A stretch of 64,000 bases of DNA from MFWN01 sp964594115. GTDB lineage: Archaea > Nanobdellota > Nanobdellia > Pacearchaeales > GW2011-AR1. Position 1 is the first letter of the stretch. Each line of letters begins with the position of its first letter. The stretch covers positions 11,050 to 75,049 of the forward strand of contig CAZQLD010000002.1 of NCBI GenBank assembly GCA_964594115.1. Reading direction: 5' to 3'. Under the pieces are notes generated by a model. That model had not been told where the DNA came from, searched no databases, and saw only the letters and a list, made by a program, of their open reading frames with translations. A program made the translations under genes and the position numbers. Shown one piece after another: positions 16,244-27,000 of this stretch.

Positions 16244-16353
16244 TAAAAAAGGGAGTTTATGATATTTTATAAACCTTATGTAACTATTTAATAGTTTATA
16301 CAATAATTAGTAAGGTGGGCAAAAATTAAAAACCTTTTCCACTAAATAATAAG

Positions 16354-17148
16354 ATGAGGAAAGCAATTGTGGCAGGACAGTTTTATCCAAGAGATAAAGT
16401 TGCATTAGGGGAGGAAATAAAGAACTATACGAAGAAAAAGCCAGATAGTAGTATAAAAGCAGCTATAGTACCTCATGCAGGTTATATGTTTTCTGGGAAA
16501 TGTGCTGGAGAGGTTTACTCCTTGCTTCCAGAAGCTGGAACTTATGTTATAATTGGAGTTAATCATAATGCTTTAGGAAAGGATATAGCTGTTTCTTTAG
16601 AAGATTTTGAAACTCCTTTAGGAATAGTAGAGAATGATAAGGAATTAGGAAAAGGAATGCTGAATAAATTAGCTGTAGAGAATGATGATAAGTCTCATGA
16701 ATTTGAACATTCAATAGAAGTGCAATTGCCGTTTTTACAAGTAACACAAAAAAATTTTAAGATTCTGCCGATAATTTTAAAAAATTATGATTTACAAATA
16801 TGCAAGCAGATAGCTAAAGCAATTGTTGATTTAGCTAGAAAATTAAAAAGGAAGATTATAGTTATAGCTAGTTCTGATTTTACTCATGCTGGTCCTGGTT
16901 ATGGGTTTTTTGGGAGTATTGATATTGACAAAGAAGCAATTGATAAGATATTGAAATTTGATACCAAGGGTTTTATGGAAATAGCAGAAAAAACAACAAT
17001 TTGCGGAGCAGGCGCTATTGCTGTAACAATTGAAGCTTCTAAATTATTAGGAGCGAAAAAAGCCAAATTATTGAATTATTATACTTCTGTAGAGATAATG
17101 CCAAGTGAGAATAAAGTAGGTTATGCGGGTATTGTGTTTTTTGCCTGA
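16354..17148 (+). CDS. MEMO1 family protein (AmmeMemoRadiSam B type)
   Basis: A 264-aa protein of MEMO length and pattern: MRKAIVAGQFYP at the start, AAIVPHAGYMFSGKCAGEVY with the metal-ligand-type His, the HEFEHSIEVQLPFLQ segment and IASSDFTHAGPGYGF. These match the three His/Cys metal-binding stretches of the family, and a late ICGAGAI supplies the Cys. MEMO proteins are related to class III extradiol dioxygenases and bind iron or copper; the archaeal role is not settled. Its last 28 nt overlap the convergent rnp3 gene. Confidence 0.9.
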   Translation: MRKAIVAGQFYPRDKVALGEEIKNYTKKKPDSSIKAAIVPHAGYMFSGKCAGEVYSLLPEAGTYVIIGVNHNALGKDIAVSLEDFETPLGIVENDKELGKGMLNKLAVENDDKSHEFEHSIEVQLPFLQVTQKNFKILPIILKNYDLQICKQIAKAIVDLARKLKRKIIVIASSDFTHAGPGYGFFGSIDIDKEAIDKILKFDTKGFMEIAEKTTICGAGAIAVTIEASKLLGAKKAKLLNYYTSVEIMPSENKVGYAGIVFFA

Positions 17149-17567
17149 GATGTTGAGGCCCCTAAAGTCAGGAGAAAGGAGAAAGCATTTTTTTTATCAT
17201 ACTTTCCGATTAATATCAAATCAGTTTTAGCTTTTTTGCATAACATTATGTTTTGCTTAATTCTGGCTAGAAGAATCGCTCTTTCCTTGCCTTTTGTTTT
17301 TTTTATTTTTTCTAAATCAATTCCTATTTTTATGTTGTTGTTTTTTGCTATCTTGCATAAGATTTCATTTAATCCAGAGTCTCTTTGTTTTAATTTATCT
17401 TTTCTGTTATGGAGTTCTGGAGATAAAAGAATATCAACATCTTTGTTTTCAAGGATTTTTCTGTTGAATTCTTGGCCTTGAGCTAAGACTATAACCTGTT
17501 TTTTTTCTTTTTTAAATGTTTGAATCTGTTTTCTTGCTTCATTTATGTTATTGGTAGAGATTATCAT
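17121..17567 (-). CDS. rnp3: RNase P protein subunit 3 (Rpp30/p30)
   Basis: The 148-aa protein is shorter than typical archaeal Rpp30 (about 210-230 aa), but the diagnostic segment is intact: DILLSPE, then KQRDSGLNEILCKIAKNN and the ARIKQNIMLCKKAKTDLILI strand-helix. Rpp30 adopts a TIM-barrel-like fold and works with Pop5 on the RNase P catalytic domain to mature tRNA 5' ends. It is convergent with MEMO (28-nt overlap). The short length suggests reduction of the N-terminal barrel half. Confidence 0.85.
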   Translation of the reverse strand: MIISTNNINEARKQIQTFKKEKKQVIVLAQGQEFNRKILENKDVDILLSPELHNRKDKLKQRDSGLNEILCKIAKNNNIKIGIDLEKIKKTKGKERAILLARIKQNIMLCKKAKTDLILIGKYDKKNAFSFLLTLGASTSQAKNTIPA

Positions 17568-17610
17568 GCATTTATTAAGAATATTCTACTTTAAAATTTA
17601 ACTCTTTTTT

Positions 17611-18018
17611 GTGTTTAAGAGATGGTTAACCGCTGTTGATTGCAAGGGCGCCAAAAATTTTTTAAAGAATTACACATTTAATAATACTATGAAAGTTGAA
17701 TTTTCGACTGCAAATCAAGAGCAGGAATTATATGTTGGATTAAGTACAGAAGAATTAAGGGGATTATTAAAAGGAGAACAAATTAAATCTGAAAGAGTAG
17801 AAATCGAAAAGAAAGATTTAGCTTATTTTATTAAATGTGATTTCTCTGGTGAATATCCAGATACGCATTTCTCTATTGGAATGGGGGGGAAGATTATTCA
17901 GAAAATATTAACACTCCCTTCTGTAGAAGAGCTTTGTATTTCAGAATATGTAAGTGAACGCTTGGGTCCATATAGAGGTTTTTTTTATCATTTAAAGGCG
18001 CTCGAGCGATTGAGTTGA
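17611..18018 (+). CDS. Hypothetical soluble protein
   Basis: A 135-aa protein read from a GTG at 17611; a TATA-like CTTTAAAATT about 25 bases upstream supports that start, while the first ATG (17689) would remove 26 residues. Mixed alpha/beta composition with IKCDFSGEYPDTHFSIG near the middle. The 3' end overlaps the convergent pyrH gene by 27 nt. No recognisable family. Confidence 0.45.
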   Translation: MFKRWLTAVDCKGAKNFLKNYTFNNTMKVEFSTANQEQELYVGLSTEELRGLLKGEQIKSERVEIEKKDLAYFIKCDFSGEYPDTHFSIGMGGKIIQKILTLPSVEELCISEYVSERLGPYRGFFYHLKALERLS

Positions 18019-18729
18019 ACATGATTTTAGAGTTTTATCTGAACTTATTAATGTCCCCATAAAATGTTTATTGTTTAGAAGATAGTCTAGATTTTTTAAT
18101 TCAGGGCCTAGAATGTATGTTATAATTTTATGTTTTTTGATTATCTTTGCTGCAATTTGGTCTAGGACAAAATGCTGTCCAGGCTTAAATTCAATCTGTT
18201 TTGCCATTTTTAGAAAATCTTCATGAGAAATTTCTGGGATAAATTTAGCTGTTTTATGTTTTTTTGGATTTTTATCATATAACCCAGAAACATTTGTTAG
18301 GTTAATAAAATCTGTTTTAAAGTAATTAGCTATTTTTGCTGCTGTTCCGTCACTTGTTTCTTTTTTTGCATATCTTAGTGCTCCGCAAAAAACAACACTA
18401 TTAAATCTCAAGAGTCCTTTAATTTGTTTCATGTTATGTGGGATTCCTTGATTAGCGTCTTTACCAAAAAAATAAGTCATAAATCTTGCGTTTAATCTTG
18501 TTGTCGAAATTCCTAACAAGCTTTGAAAATAAAGTTTTTTCTTTTCAACATTTTCGAGACCCTTAATATAAGCTCTGGCAGTACTTCCTCCACCGCAAAC
18601 AACAACAAACTTATACTTTTTCTTGTTCTTTAAAAGGATTTTTTTAAAGCCTTCTAAGAATTTTGTGTTAAGTTTTCCTGGAACAATCAAGCTTCCACCT
18701 AAACTTATTACAACTACTTTTTTCCCCAT
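17992..18729 (-). CDS. pyrH: UMP kinase, archaeal type
   Basis: The 245-aa protein has the amino acid kinase fold: VVISLGGSLIVPG at the N terminus, VVVCGGGSTARAYI near 40, DGTAAKIANYF with the catalytic Asp, and LTNVSGLYDKNPKKH in the phosphate region. This order and the SLIVP start mark the archaeal UMP kinase subfamily, which phosphorylates UMP to UDP in pyrimidine synthesis. Some C-terminal residues past ~225 overlap the convergent gene at 17611. Confidence 0.92.
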   Translation of the reverse strand: MGKKVVVISLGGSLIVPGKLNTKFLEGFKKILLKNKKKYKFVVVCGGGSTARAYIKGLENVEKKKLYFQSLLGISTTRLNARFMTYFFGKDANQGIPHNMKQIKGLLRFNSVVFCGALRYAKKETSDGTAAKIANYFKTDFINLTNVSGLYDKNPKKHKTAKFIPEISHEDFLKMAKQIEFKPGQHFVLDQIAAKIIKKHKIITYILGPELKNLDYLLNNKHFMGTLISSDKTLKSCSTQSLERL

Positions 18730-18824
18730 TTCAGAAAAAAGATTGTTTTATTTTTAAATGTTTTTAATATATATGTTGGAGAATAGAAATTGTTTTTAAA
18801 TAGAAATTGGTTGTTTTATGTAAT

Positions 18825-19355
18825 ATGAAGATTAGGGAAAGGCAGTATCAAGATGCAGATTTGGCTAGTGAATTAGAGCATTATATGACAACTGAGTTGA
18901 ATTTTCCTAGTGGGTCTATTTCTCGAGGAACATCTAAGGGAGAGAGATCTACTCTATATTTGAAATATAATGGAAAAGAATATGTTATTGCATTTTCTTC
19001 AGAAAGAAATGCGAGATTTTTAGTTATTCATTTAGAAAAACCTACAACAGATCTTGTTGATAAATTAAAAAAAGATTTAATTGGTGATTCTATTTTTAAA
19101 AGACTCAAATACCTAAGAAAAGGAAATTTGGCTAGATGTAAACAATTTTTTAAAAGAGAGTTTGTTTCGACGAGTGAACTATCTTCTTTTGGTCGTGAAA
19201 AACCAGTTCCTACTGTTTTTTTATTGACAGAGATTAGAGAACTTCCATTAAGTAAAAAAGGACATTTATCAGGGAAATTCACTAAATATGTTTATGATTA
19301 CAATATTCGTCCATTTATTGCAGGAGTAGAGAATCCTAATCCAAACGATGACTAA
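18825..19355 (+). CDS. Hypothetical soluble protein
   Basis: From ATG 18825 the product is 176 aa (MKIRERQYQDADLASELEHY). The start is chosen over the TTG at 18807 because a TATA-like TTTTTAAATAG sits about 28 bases upstream. The middle has basic helices (KRLKYLRKGNLARCKQFFKR) and a beta-rich first half (TLYLKYNGKEYVIAFS). I see no catalytic signature. It lies between pyrH and DUF357. Confidence 0.48.
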   Translation: MKIRERQYQDADLASELEHYMTTELNFPSGSISRGTSKGERSTLYLKYNGKEYVIAFSSERNARFLVIHLEKPTTDLVDKLKKDLIGDSIFKRLKYLRKGNLARCKQFFKREFVSTSELSSFGREKPVPTVFLLTEIRELPLSKKGHLSGKFTKYVYDYNIRPFIAGVENPNPNDD

Positions 19356-19364
19356 AAAGGTAAA

Positions 19365-19655
19365 TCAAACAGTAAATAACTTATTGTCCTTAACATTAAA
19401 TATTTTTAATCTTGCTCCACAGTCAAGCCAGCCATGGGCATAATTTAATGCCCCATAAGCATTAATAAGATGGCCTTTTTTCTCAAAATGTTCTGAATCT
19501 GATAAGTAGCATTCAATCATTTCAATAATCTCTTCAGCTTCTTTTTCTCTTCCTTTAGCTACCGATGTTTTAGCTATATTGAGGGCTTTTTCTGTTATTT
19601 TTCTGTATTTCCCAATTCTTGTCTTACAGACAAGATTTATTTTTTTATTTTCCAT
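19365..19655 (-). CDS. DUF357 helical archaeal protein
   Basis: The 96-aa product matches the archaea-specific DUF357 family: EEIIEMIECYLSDSEHFEKKG then INAYGALNYAHGWLDCGARL and a C-terminal FNVKDNKLFTV. The conserved NYAHGWLD core is intact. Members form a helical hairpin and are widespread in archaea; the function is unknown. The ATG is preceded by TTTAAATTT-type promoter sequence shared with the divergent yjbQ gene at 19688. Confidence 0.88.
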   Translation of the reverse strand: MENKKINLVCKTRIGKYRKITEKALNIAKTSVAKGREKEAEEIIEMIECYLSDSEHFEKKGHLINAYGALNYAHGWLDCGARLKIFNVKDNKLFTV

Positions 19656-19687
19656 AAATTTAAATATCTTTTTCCATTTAAAAGTTT

Positions 19688-20104
19688 ATGGAATTTACAA
19701 TTAAAAGCAGGAAAAGAGAAGAGATTATTGATATTACTAATGAGGTTAGTGAAGCTGTTTCTAAGTTATGTGACGAGAATAAGAAAAGAATATGCAATAA
19801 AGATATTGGGGCATGTTTAGTATATGTGCCGCATGCAACCTGCGCGATAATTGTGAATGAAAATTACGATTCAGCTGTTTGTAGAGACATTCTGCAATAT
19901 CTGAAAAAGCAAATTCCAGAAGGGATTTGGGAGCATGATAAAATAGATAGTAATGCAGATTCTCATATTAAATCCACTTTATTAGGGCCTGGGCAAATAG
20001 TTCCGATTGATGCAGGAAAACTGCAGTTAGGGAGATGGCAGGGAATTGCTCTAGCAGAGTTTGACGGCCCAAGAAAAAGAAGAATTATTGTTAAAATCCT
20101 CTAG
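19688..20104 (+). CDS. YjbQ/UPF0047 family protein (secondary thiamin-phosphate synthase-like)
   Basis: The 138-aa protein is a full-length UPF0047 member. It shows CLVYVPHATCAIIVNENYD, WEHDKIDSNADSHIKSTLLGP with the conserved His residues, and a C-terminal LGRWQGIALAEFDGPRKR. Members form trimers and have weak thiamin-phosphate synthase activity; their true role is uncertain. It is divergent from DUF357, with a 32-base shared promoter region. Confidence 0.92.
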   Translation: MEFTIKSRKREEIIDITNEVSEAVSKLCDENKKRICNKDIGACLVYVPHATCAIIVNENYDSAVCRDILQYLKKQIPEGIWEHDKIDSNADSHIKSTLLGPGQIVPIDAGKLQLGRWQGIALAEFDGPRKRRIIVKIL

Positions 20105-20256
20105 TTATCTATTTTTTATTGCTTATTTTCTTAAATCTATATGCCAAAGGTGATTTAACAAAATAAGCTTAGTAAAATAGTCTTGCTAACATAAAACTTT
20201 TTGATATATAGTTTGCAGTACAGAAATGATTTAAAAATACAAAGTTTTTTAGTAAT

Positions 20257-20315
20257 CATAAAAGAGGATAAAAGGGAAGGAAAAAACATGCATGACCTTC
20301 CTTTCTCTTTTTATG
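20257..20315 (+). ncRNA. Long hairpin: terminator or small RNA
   Basis: The 5' arm CATAAAAGAG-gat-AAAGGGAAGG folds with CCTTCCTTT-CTCTTTTTATG, making about 19 bp with a 3-nt bulge around a 15-nt loop, followed by TTTTT at 20316-20320. It lies 150 nt after yjbQ and just before the TATA box (ATTTATATATCC) of the pilin-like gene. A terminator isolating the pilin promoter is the simplest view; a discrete small RNA is possible. The rest of 20105-20369 shows no gene. Confidence 0.55.
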
Positions 20316-20369
20316 TTTTTAGTGAAAAAATTTATATATCCAGATTGTTCTCTTTATTAGGAATATAAA

Positions 20370-20978
20370 ATGGATAAAAGAGGCGCAAGCGAGATTGTAA
20401 CAATAGTTCTTCTAGTCTTTTTAGCATTGGTAGCGGTTCTTCTTATTTTGGATATTATTAATTCTGTAGTTGAGAAAGAAACTGAAAAAATTGAGCTGGA
20501 AGATTTTACAGAAAGTATGGATTCAGAAGCAGCTGGAGTATCTGCTGGAGATTTAGAAACTGCGCAAGCAGACTGTTTGTCTGATTGGGAGTGTGAAGAA
20601 TGGTCGAAATGTCAGGTTATTTATAATTTAGATGCAATTATTTCAGATGATATTTTTTTAGAAGGAGAGATGCAGAGAAAATGCAAGGACTTGAATAAAT
20701 GTAATTATAATAAAATTGAACAAAAAGAGTGTGAAACAAAAGCCAATGTTAGTGTTGAAAGAGTTAACAGATGTTCTAAAGAGTATATCGAGGTAAGGGA
20801 TAAAGATGAAGTTTTAATTTCAAGATTAGAGCTAACTAATGGAACTTCTCAGGAATTAAACATACAGTTATTTCTTGGAGATGTGAAGTATTGCTCTTAT
20901 TGTTATAATGATATAAAGGATTATGATGAAGATGAGGTTGATTGTGTTTATCAAGGAGATAGTTGTCCTATCTGTTAG
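20370..20978 (+). CDS. Type IV pilin-like protein with class III signal peptide and Cys-rich body
   Basis: The 202-aa protein starts MDKRGASEIVTIVLLVFLALVAVLL-like, a short basic leader then a hydrophobic helix, the pattern of archaeal class III signal peptides cut by the prepilin peptidase before the helix. The ectodomain has about 14 Cys, including DWECEEWSKCQ (a pattern seen in other secreted DPANN proteins) and a C-terminal SYCYN...CPIC. It could be a minor pilin or a disulfide-rich membrane protein. It lies directly upstream of the giant surface protein gene on the same strand, with its own promoter (TATA at ~20330). Confidence 0.68.
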   Translation: MDKRGASEIVTIVLLVFLALVAVLLILDIINSVVEKETEKIELEDFTESMDSEAAGVSAGDLETAQADCLSDWECEEWSKCQVIYNLDAIISDDIFLEGEMQRKCKDLNKCNYNKIEQKECETKANVSVERVNRCSKEYIEVRDKDEVLISRLELTNGTSQELNIQLFLGDVKYCSYCYNDIKDYDEDEVDCVYQGDSCPIC

Positions 20979-21092
20979 AGGTCATTCTATATGAAAATAT
21001 TTAAATACTTACCCTACATGATTTTTCTATAAAAGAGTTGTTTTATATAGTTAAAAATGCATTACCTTACAAAATTTTAGTAAAAGGGGTAA

Positions 21093-24000
21093 ATGGTATA
21101 TAAAAAATACATAAAAAGAGGAAATAAGAGATTTGGGCCTTATTACTATGAAAGTTATAGGGATAAGGATGGAAAAGTTAGGACAAGATATATTGGAGAA
21201 ACAATATACTGTAAATCCTCTAAAAAGGGTTTAGATAAGGTAAAAACAAAGCATTTGATAGGCATTCTTTTATTATTGATTATCGGAATTCTTCTTGTTC
21301 GGGTTTTGCCTTTGTTGGAGGATAGTGAAAGGACTATTGGTATTAAAGGTGGTTTAAGAGATCTCGAAAAGACAGGTTTTTCAGAAGAAGCAAGGGCTCC
21401 TATTGTTGGCTTGGCAGTTTCTGGGGAAACTCCTGTAGAAATGTCTACAAAAAAGATTGAAGTTAAAACAAAAAGATATAGTGTAGTTATTAACAGGCCT
21501 GTTAAATGGGTTAAGACAGTTAAGGTTGATGATAAAACAGATATAGAAAATTTGACTCTGGAAATTCCTAAGGAAGCAGAGTTTATTAATATTAAAACAG
21601 CTGAAGAAGTTCAAGAGGTTTTAGAAAATATAACAGATTACAATAAAGAAATTAAGCAGCTTGATAAAAGGGATTTAAAACAGGGAGAGGTAAGTTTAGC
21701 TGCTTTGAAGACTAGGACATCATTAGTGCTTAAGATTGTGAATTGGGTGAAAGATTCTAGAGCTAAGATTGTAGGATATGTTTTAGAAGAATGGGAAATA
21801 GAGGAAGGAATCAAAAAAACAAAAGATGAAACTGTTATTGAATTAGGGAGGGTTGTTGAATTAGAAAAGCAGGTAGAGGATATTTTAGAAAAACAAGCAG
21901 AAGCAGAGATTGCTGTAGAGTACCTAACAGAAGGACCGCAGTCAGTTGAAGAAGAACTTCCTAATGGAAAGAGGATTAGGATAACAGCAGCAGATGAATT
22001 TGAGTATAAAGATATTTTAGCATATACTGAATTAGATAATTCTATTAGTATGCAAGATGTTGAAAAAGCTAAGTTATATTGGTATATAAGTGAAGAAGAT
22101 TTAAAATTGATTGAGGAGATACCAAAAACTCTAGAAGAAGTAAGTAATTTTGAGGAGACTGAAGAAATTGATGTTGAGTTTGTTAAAGAAAGAGAAGAAA
22201 TAATAGGAGAAACAAAAGAAATTGAAGAAGTTGTTACAATTTCTGAGGAAAACATAACAGAAGAAATTGTAGAACAACCAACTTCTTTAGAAAATACAAG
22301 TGAAGAAACCGAAATTCCAACTTTAGGTCCTTTAAATAAATTAGTTGAGTGGACTAAATGGATTTATGGTCCTGAGATAGTTGGTAGTGCAACTGCCCAA
22401 GAAACAGAATTAGAAAAGAAATTAATAAAAGTTCCTGTAGAATTTGAAGCTTATGATTTAGATGAAGATGGAAATGTGGATTATATAGAATGGATTGTTC
22501 CTTATTTGTCAGAGCAAGTTTATGAATTTGTTATTGAAATAGCAAAAGCAGAACATTTAGATGAAAATAAAAATTTTATAGCAGATATTTATTCTGTTGT
22601 TTCTGAAAAAGATAATGTCTGGGGAACTGTAGGTAATAATGAGTATTTGAGAATTATATTTGAGCAGCCACTAAAGAGTAAAGATGACATAACAGTTTAT
22701 ATGAAAGCTGGGCAACCTGCTGAAATAGAGGTTTATGAGGGAAATACTGAGGAATTGATAGCAGTTTTTGAGAGTATTCAAGAAGAAAATTTGTATAAGG
22801 TTTATTTGACAAATCTTAGAGAAGAAAGCTATTATATTTTTGATTTAAAAATTAAAGGAGAGGTTGAGTTTGATTCTGTTTATGGAACTGTATGGAAAGA
22901 GGTTTGTGATGAAAAAGAGATTTGTGTGTATGAAAGTGAGAAAGAAGGCATTAAAGCAGAAATTGGGAACAAAGACAGAGAAGATAAAGAATATGAGCCT
23001 CATCTTAAGCTGAGCAAATGGAATAATGAGGTTTTATTTAAAATAAAGCCTGATTCTGAGAACTCAATTTCAAAAATAACAGGTTCTGTCGTATCTGAGA
23101 AAATTAAAGAGATTAGATGGGACAAACCTAAGATAAAAGGAGAAGATAGTGTTGATATGAGTTCTGAGTTAAAAGAAGTTGAATGGCATTATGAAGAAAT
23201 AGGTGATTTTCCTGTTTTAAAAATGGATGAAATAATAAAACAAAAGCCAGATACAAATATATTCAGTTATAAAATTGAGTCAGAGAATCTTGATTATTAT
23301 TACCAGCTTCCTTTATATTTGGAATATGGATTAACTGAGCCAAATTCAACTTGCAATGCTACAAATTGCCAAGGTGCTTACCGCCCTGTTAATGTTGTTG
23401 GAAGTTATGCTGTTTATCATAAGACTAAGGCAAATAATGAGTATAAAACAGGAAAAGCGTTTCATATTTACAGGCCAAAGATTTATGAAAAAAATAATGA
23501 AAATAACTGGATTTGGGGAGATTTAAATATTGATGAGGAACAAGGAATTTTAACAATTACAATTGAGCAAAACTGGCTGGATAATGCTGATTATCCTATT
23601 GTGATTGACCCTGTTTTTGGTTATCAGACAGTTGGGGGAAGCATGGCAAAGCTTTCTACGTACCAAGGTGAAGAGTATGGTAATACACCTAGGGGTTCAC
23701 TATTTACTATGCCTGAGATTGGGTGGGTGGATTCAATCTCAGCTTATATCCACATGTATTCTAATGATTTGGGGCATGCAGGGGCAATATATAAACATTT
23801 TGACTCAAGTAAAGTTGGACAAACAGAAACGGTTTTGCTTCTGGGAGATAGTACTGTCTCTTGGAGAACTTTCAACTTTAATCCGCCAGCGTCTGTTTCT
23901 AATATTGATTATGTTCTTGTGGTTCATCAGTGGACTGGTGGCTATTATACTAATCTGTATTATGACTCTGGCACTACAAACCAAGGGCATTATCGTGACG

Positions 24001-27000
24001 CAGAACATGCGGAAAGTTTACCTAGTCCACTATCTTTTATTCATGACAATAAAAAATGCTCCATTTACGCTACTTATACTATCCCAGATATAATTCCTCC
24101 TATTATTAGTATAGTGTCTATTGGTGGTGATTCATCTTCTCCGTATTCTACTTCAGATAATACTCCTTTAGCAGTTATAACTACAAATGAAAATGCTGAT
24201 TGCAGGGCTTCTAGAGATGGTGATGAAAGTTATGATAGTATGAGTGATGATGTTGATTGTAGTGGAGATGGAGGGAAATCACACAATTGCCAGTTTGGGT
24301 TACTCAGTGATGGCTCCCCAACAGTGTATTTTGCTTGTAGGGACACTATCGGTAATAAAAATACAGCATCAAATAATAAGCAAACAGCAGTTCAAATAGA
24401 CACAAATCCACCAACCCAGTCAAATCATAATCCAGCAAAAGGTTCTACAATAAACACAAAATCTCCAACAATAACCTTTACTACAAATGAGCTTGGAGAT
24501 TGCAGAGCTTCACTATTAGATGAAAGTTATGATAGTATGTCAAATGATGTAGATTGCACATCAGGAACAAGCACATCACACTCTTGCTCTATGTCTGGGT
24601 TATCAGAGGGCTCTGAGGTTGTATATATAGCATGTAAAGATGATACATCTGTAAGTCCTAATAAAGATACTGTTGCAAGCAATGAACATGTTAATTATAT
24701 TGTTGATGCAGTTGCCCCTATTGTAACTATTAATTCAATAGGAGGAGATACTAGCCCTCCATTTAATATATCAGATATATCTCCAAGTGTATCTGCAACA
24801 ACTAATGAAAATGCTGATTGCAGGGCTTCAAATGATGGAGATGAAAGTTATGATAGTATGAGTGATGATGTTGATTGTAGTGGAGATGGAGGAACAAGCC
24901 ATACATGTAATTTTGGCATAATAGGAGCAGGAACCCATATAATTTCTGTGTCATGTAGGGATTCTGTTGGAAATAAAAATACTGCTGGAGATAATGATAA
25001 TGAACAAGTTGAAATTGATAATTCTGCACCAATTGTAACTATTAATTCAATAGGAGGAGATACTAGCCCTCCATTTAATATATCAGATATATCTCCAAGT
25101 GTATCTGCAACAACTAATGAAAATGCTGATTGCAGGGCTTCAAATGATGGAGATGAAAGTTATGATAGTATGAGTGATGATGTTGATTGTAGTGGAGATG
25201 GAGGAACAAGCCATACATGTAATTTTGGCATAATAGGAGCAGGAACCCATATAATTTCTGTGTCATGTAGGGATTCTGTTGGAAATAAAAATACTGCTGG
25301 AAATAATGATAATGAACAAGTTGAGATTGATAATTCTGTACCAACCCAGTTAAATCATAATCCAGCAAAAGGCTCTACAATAAGCACAAAATCTCCAACA
25401 ATAACCTTTAACACAAATGAAATTGGAGATTGCAGAGCTTCATTGTCAGATGAAAGTTATGACAACATGTCAAATGATGTGGATTGCACATCAGGAGCAA
25501 GCACATCACACTCCTGCTCTATGTCAGGATTATCAGAAGGTTCTGAGGTTGTGTATATCGCATGTGAAGATGATACTTCTGTAAGTCCTAATAAGGATAC
25601 TGCTGCAAGTAATGAACATGTTAATTATATTATTGATACATCTGCTCCTGCTGTGCAATTTGTTTTTCCAACTACACAATCTGGTAGTTATTCACAAAAT
25701 TATATAAAAGCAAATGTTACAGCAAATGATCCAAGTCTTGCTGATATTACAGTCTATCTTTACTTTCAATTTGGTCTTCTTCAATCAAGTTCAATAAATT
25801 CTCCATTGTTTGTTGAGTTTACTCCTTTAAGTGAAGGAACTTATTATTTAAATGCCACAGCAATTGATACACTAGGAAACAGGGGGTCTTCAGAAACAAG
25901 AACAATAATTCTTGATAGGTCTGACCCAACAATAACGCTTATTTCTCCTGTTAATGGGGATGTAAGAACAACCCCTTTATTTAATTTCGCGGCTGATTTT
26001 AATGATAGAGCTTTAAAAAATGCAACTCTTTATGTTTGGGATTCCTCTAGAAATATAGTAAATATTACAACAACAGCTCTTTCAGGAACTTCTGATTCTG
26101 CAAGCATTCCAGTGACTTTGCCTTATGAAGATACTTTTTACTGGAATTATTATGCTTGTGATGACTTAGGGAACTGCAGGTTTAGTAATGTTAACTGGAG
26201 TGTTACTTATGTAACTATTAAAATTGGTTTAGATGTTATTTGGCCTCCTGGAAATGTAGATGTAAGCCAGAACCAATTGTTTAATGTAACATTAAAAGTT
26301 TCTTGTAGTGGTGCTGATTGTGGTGATGTTGATGTTAGTTTAGACCCAGATGTTAAACTGCAAATTGAAAACTTAGAAGATGTGTTTTTTGGTTCATCAT
26401 TAGGGGACCAATATTCTGCAGTTAAATTTGATATAGGTTCTGTTCCGCAGAACATGGTTATTGAAAATGCTTTTTTAGCTCTTTATGTTTCTGAAACTGG
26501 TTCAGGTCTTGATTCAGATGTTAAATATTACAGGATAAACAATCAGGGCTGGACTGAAGGTAATACAGCAGGGGCTATGTGGAATTTAAGAAATTCAAGA
26601 GATACTGGAAAAACTGATAATTCTGCTTTTTCTTCAACTGGATGGACCTATTTAGATGTTACAGAAGCTGTAAGAAAAGAATATGAGTCTGGAAATAAAA
26701 ATGTTTCTTTTTGGTTAGAAGATCCAGATAATGCAGCAGATGTTCCAACTAATAGTTATGGTGGTGAAGATTATCTCCGGATTGGAAAAGGGGTTAGTAA
26801 TTTTTTTCATAGATTTTATTCAAAAGAGCATACTGGAGTATCAAATAGGCCATATCTTAATATAATTTATAGAAAAGGATTAATTCCGACAACCCCTTCT
26901 GTTCCTTTTTATACAATTTATAATAATCCAATAAGAATAAGTTTATTTGCTGGGGATACTAAGCTTGTTATATTTTGGGTAAATGCAACTGGTTCTGGAA

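Noticed and set aside
16282..16296. AACTATTTAATAGTT palindrome between pheS and MEMO as operator
   Set aside because: It is short, AT-only in its core and overlaps ordinary promoter sequence, so chance is likely.
23605..24093. 162-codon alternative frame inside the giant gene
   Set aside because: It is a hydrophobic shadow of the main frame, which continues through with clear domain similarity.
24094..25650. CRISPR-like array
   Set aside because: The repeats are long, in-frame coding modules without unique spacers of uniform size.
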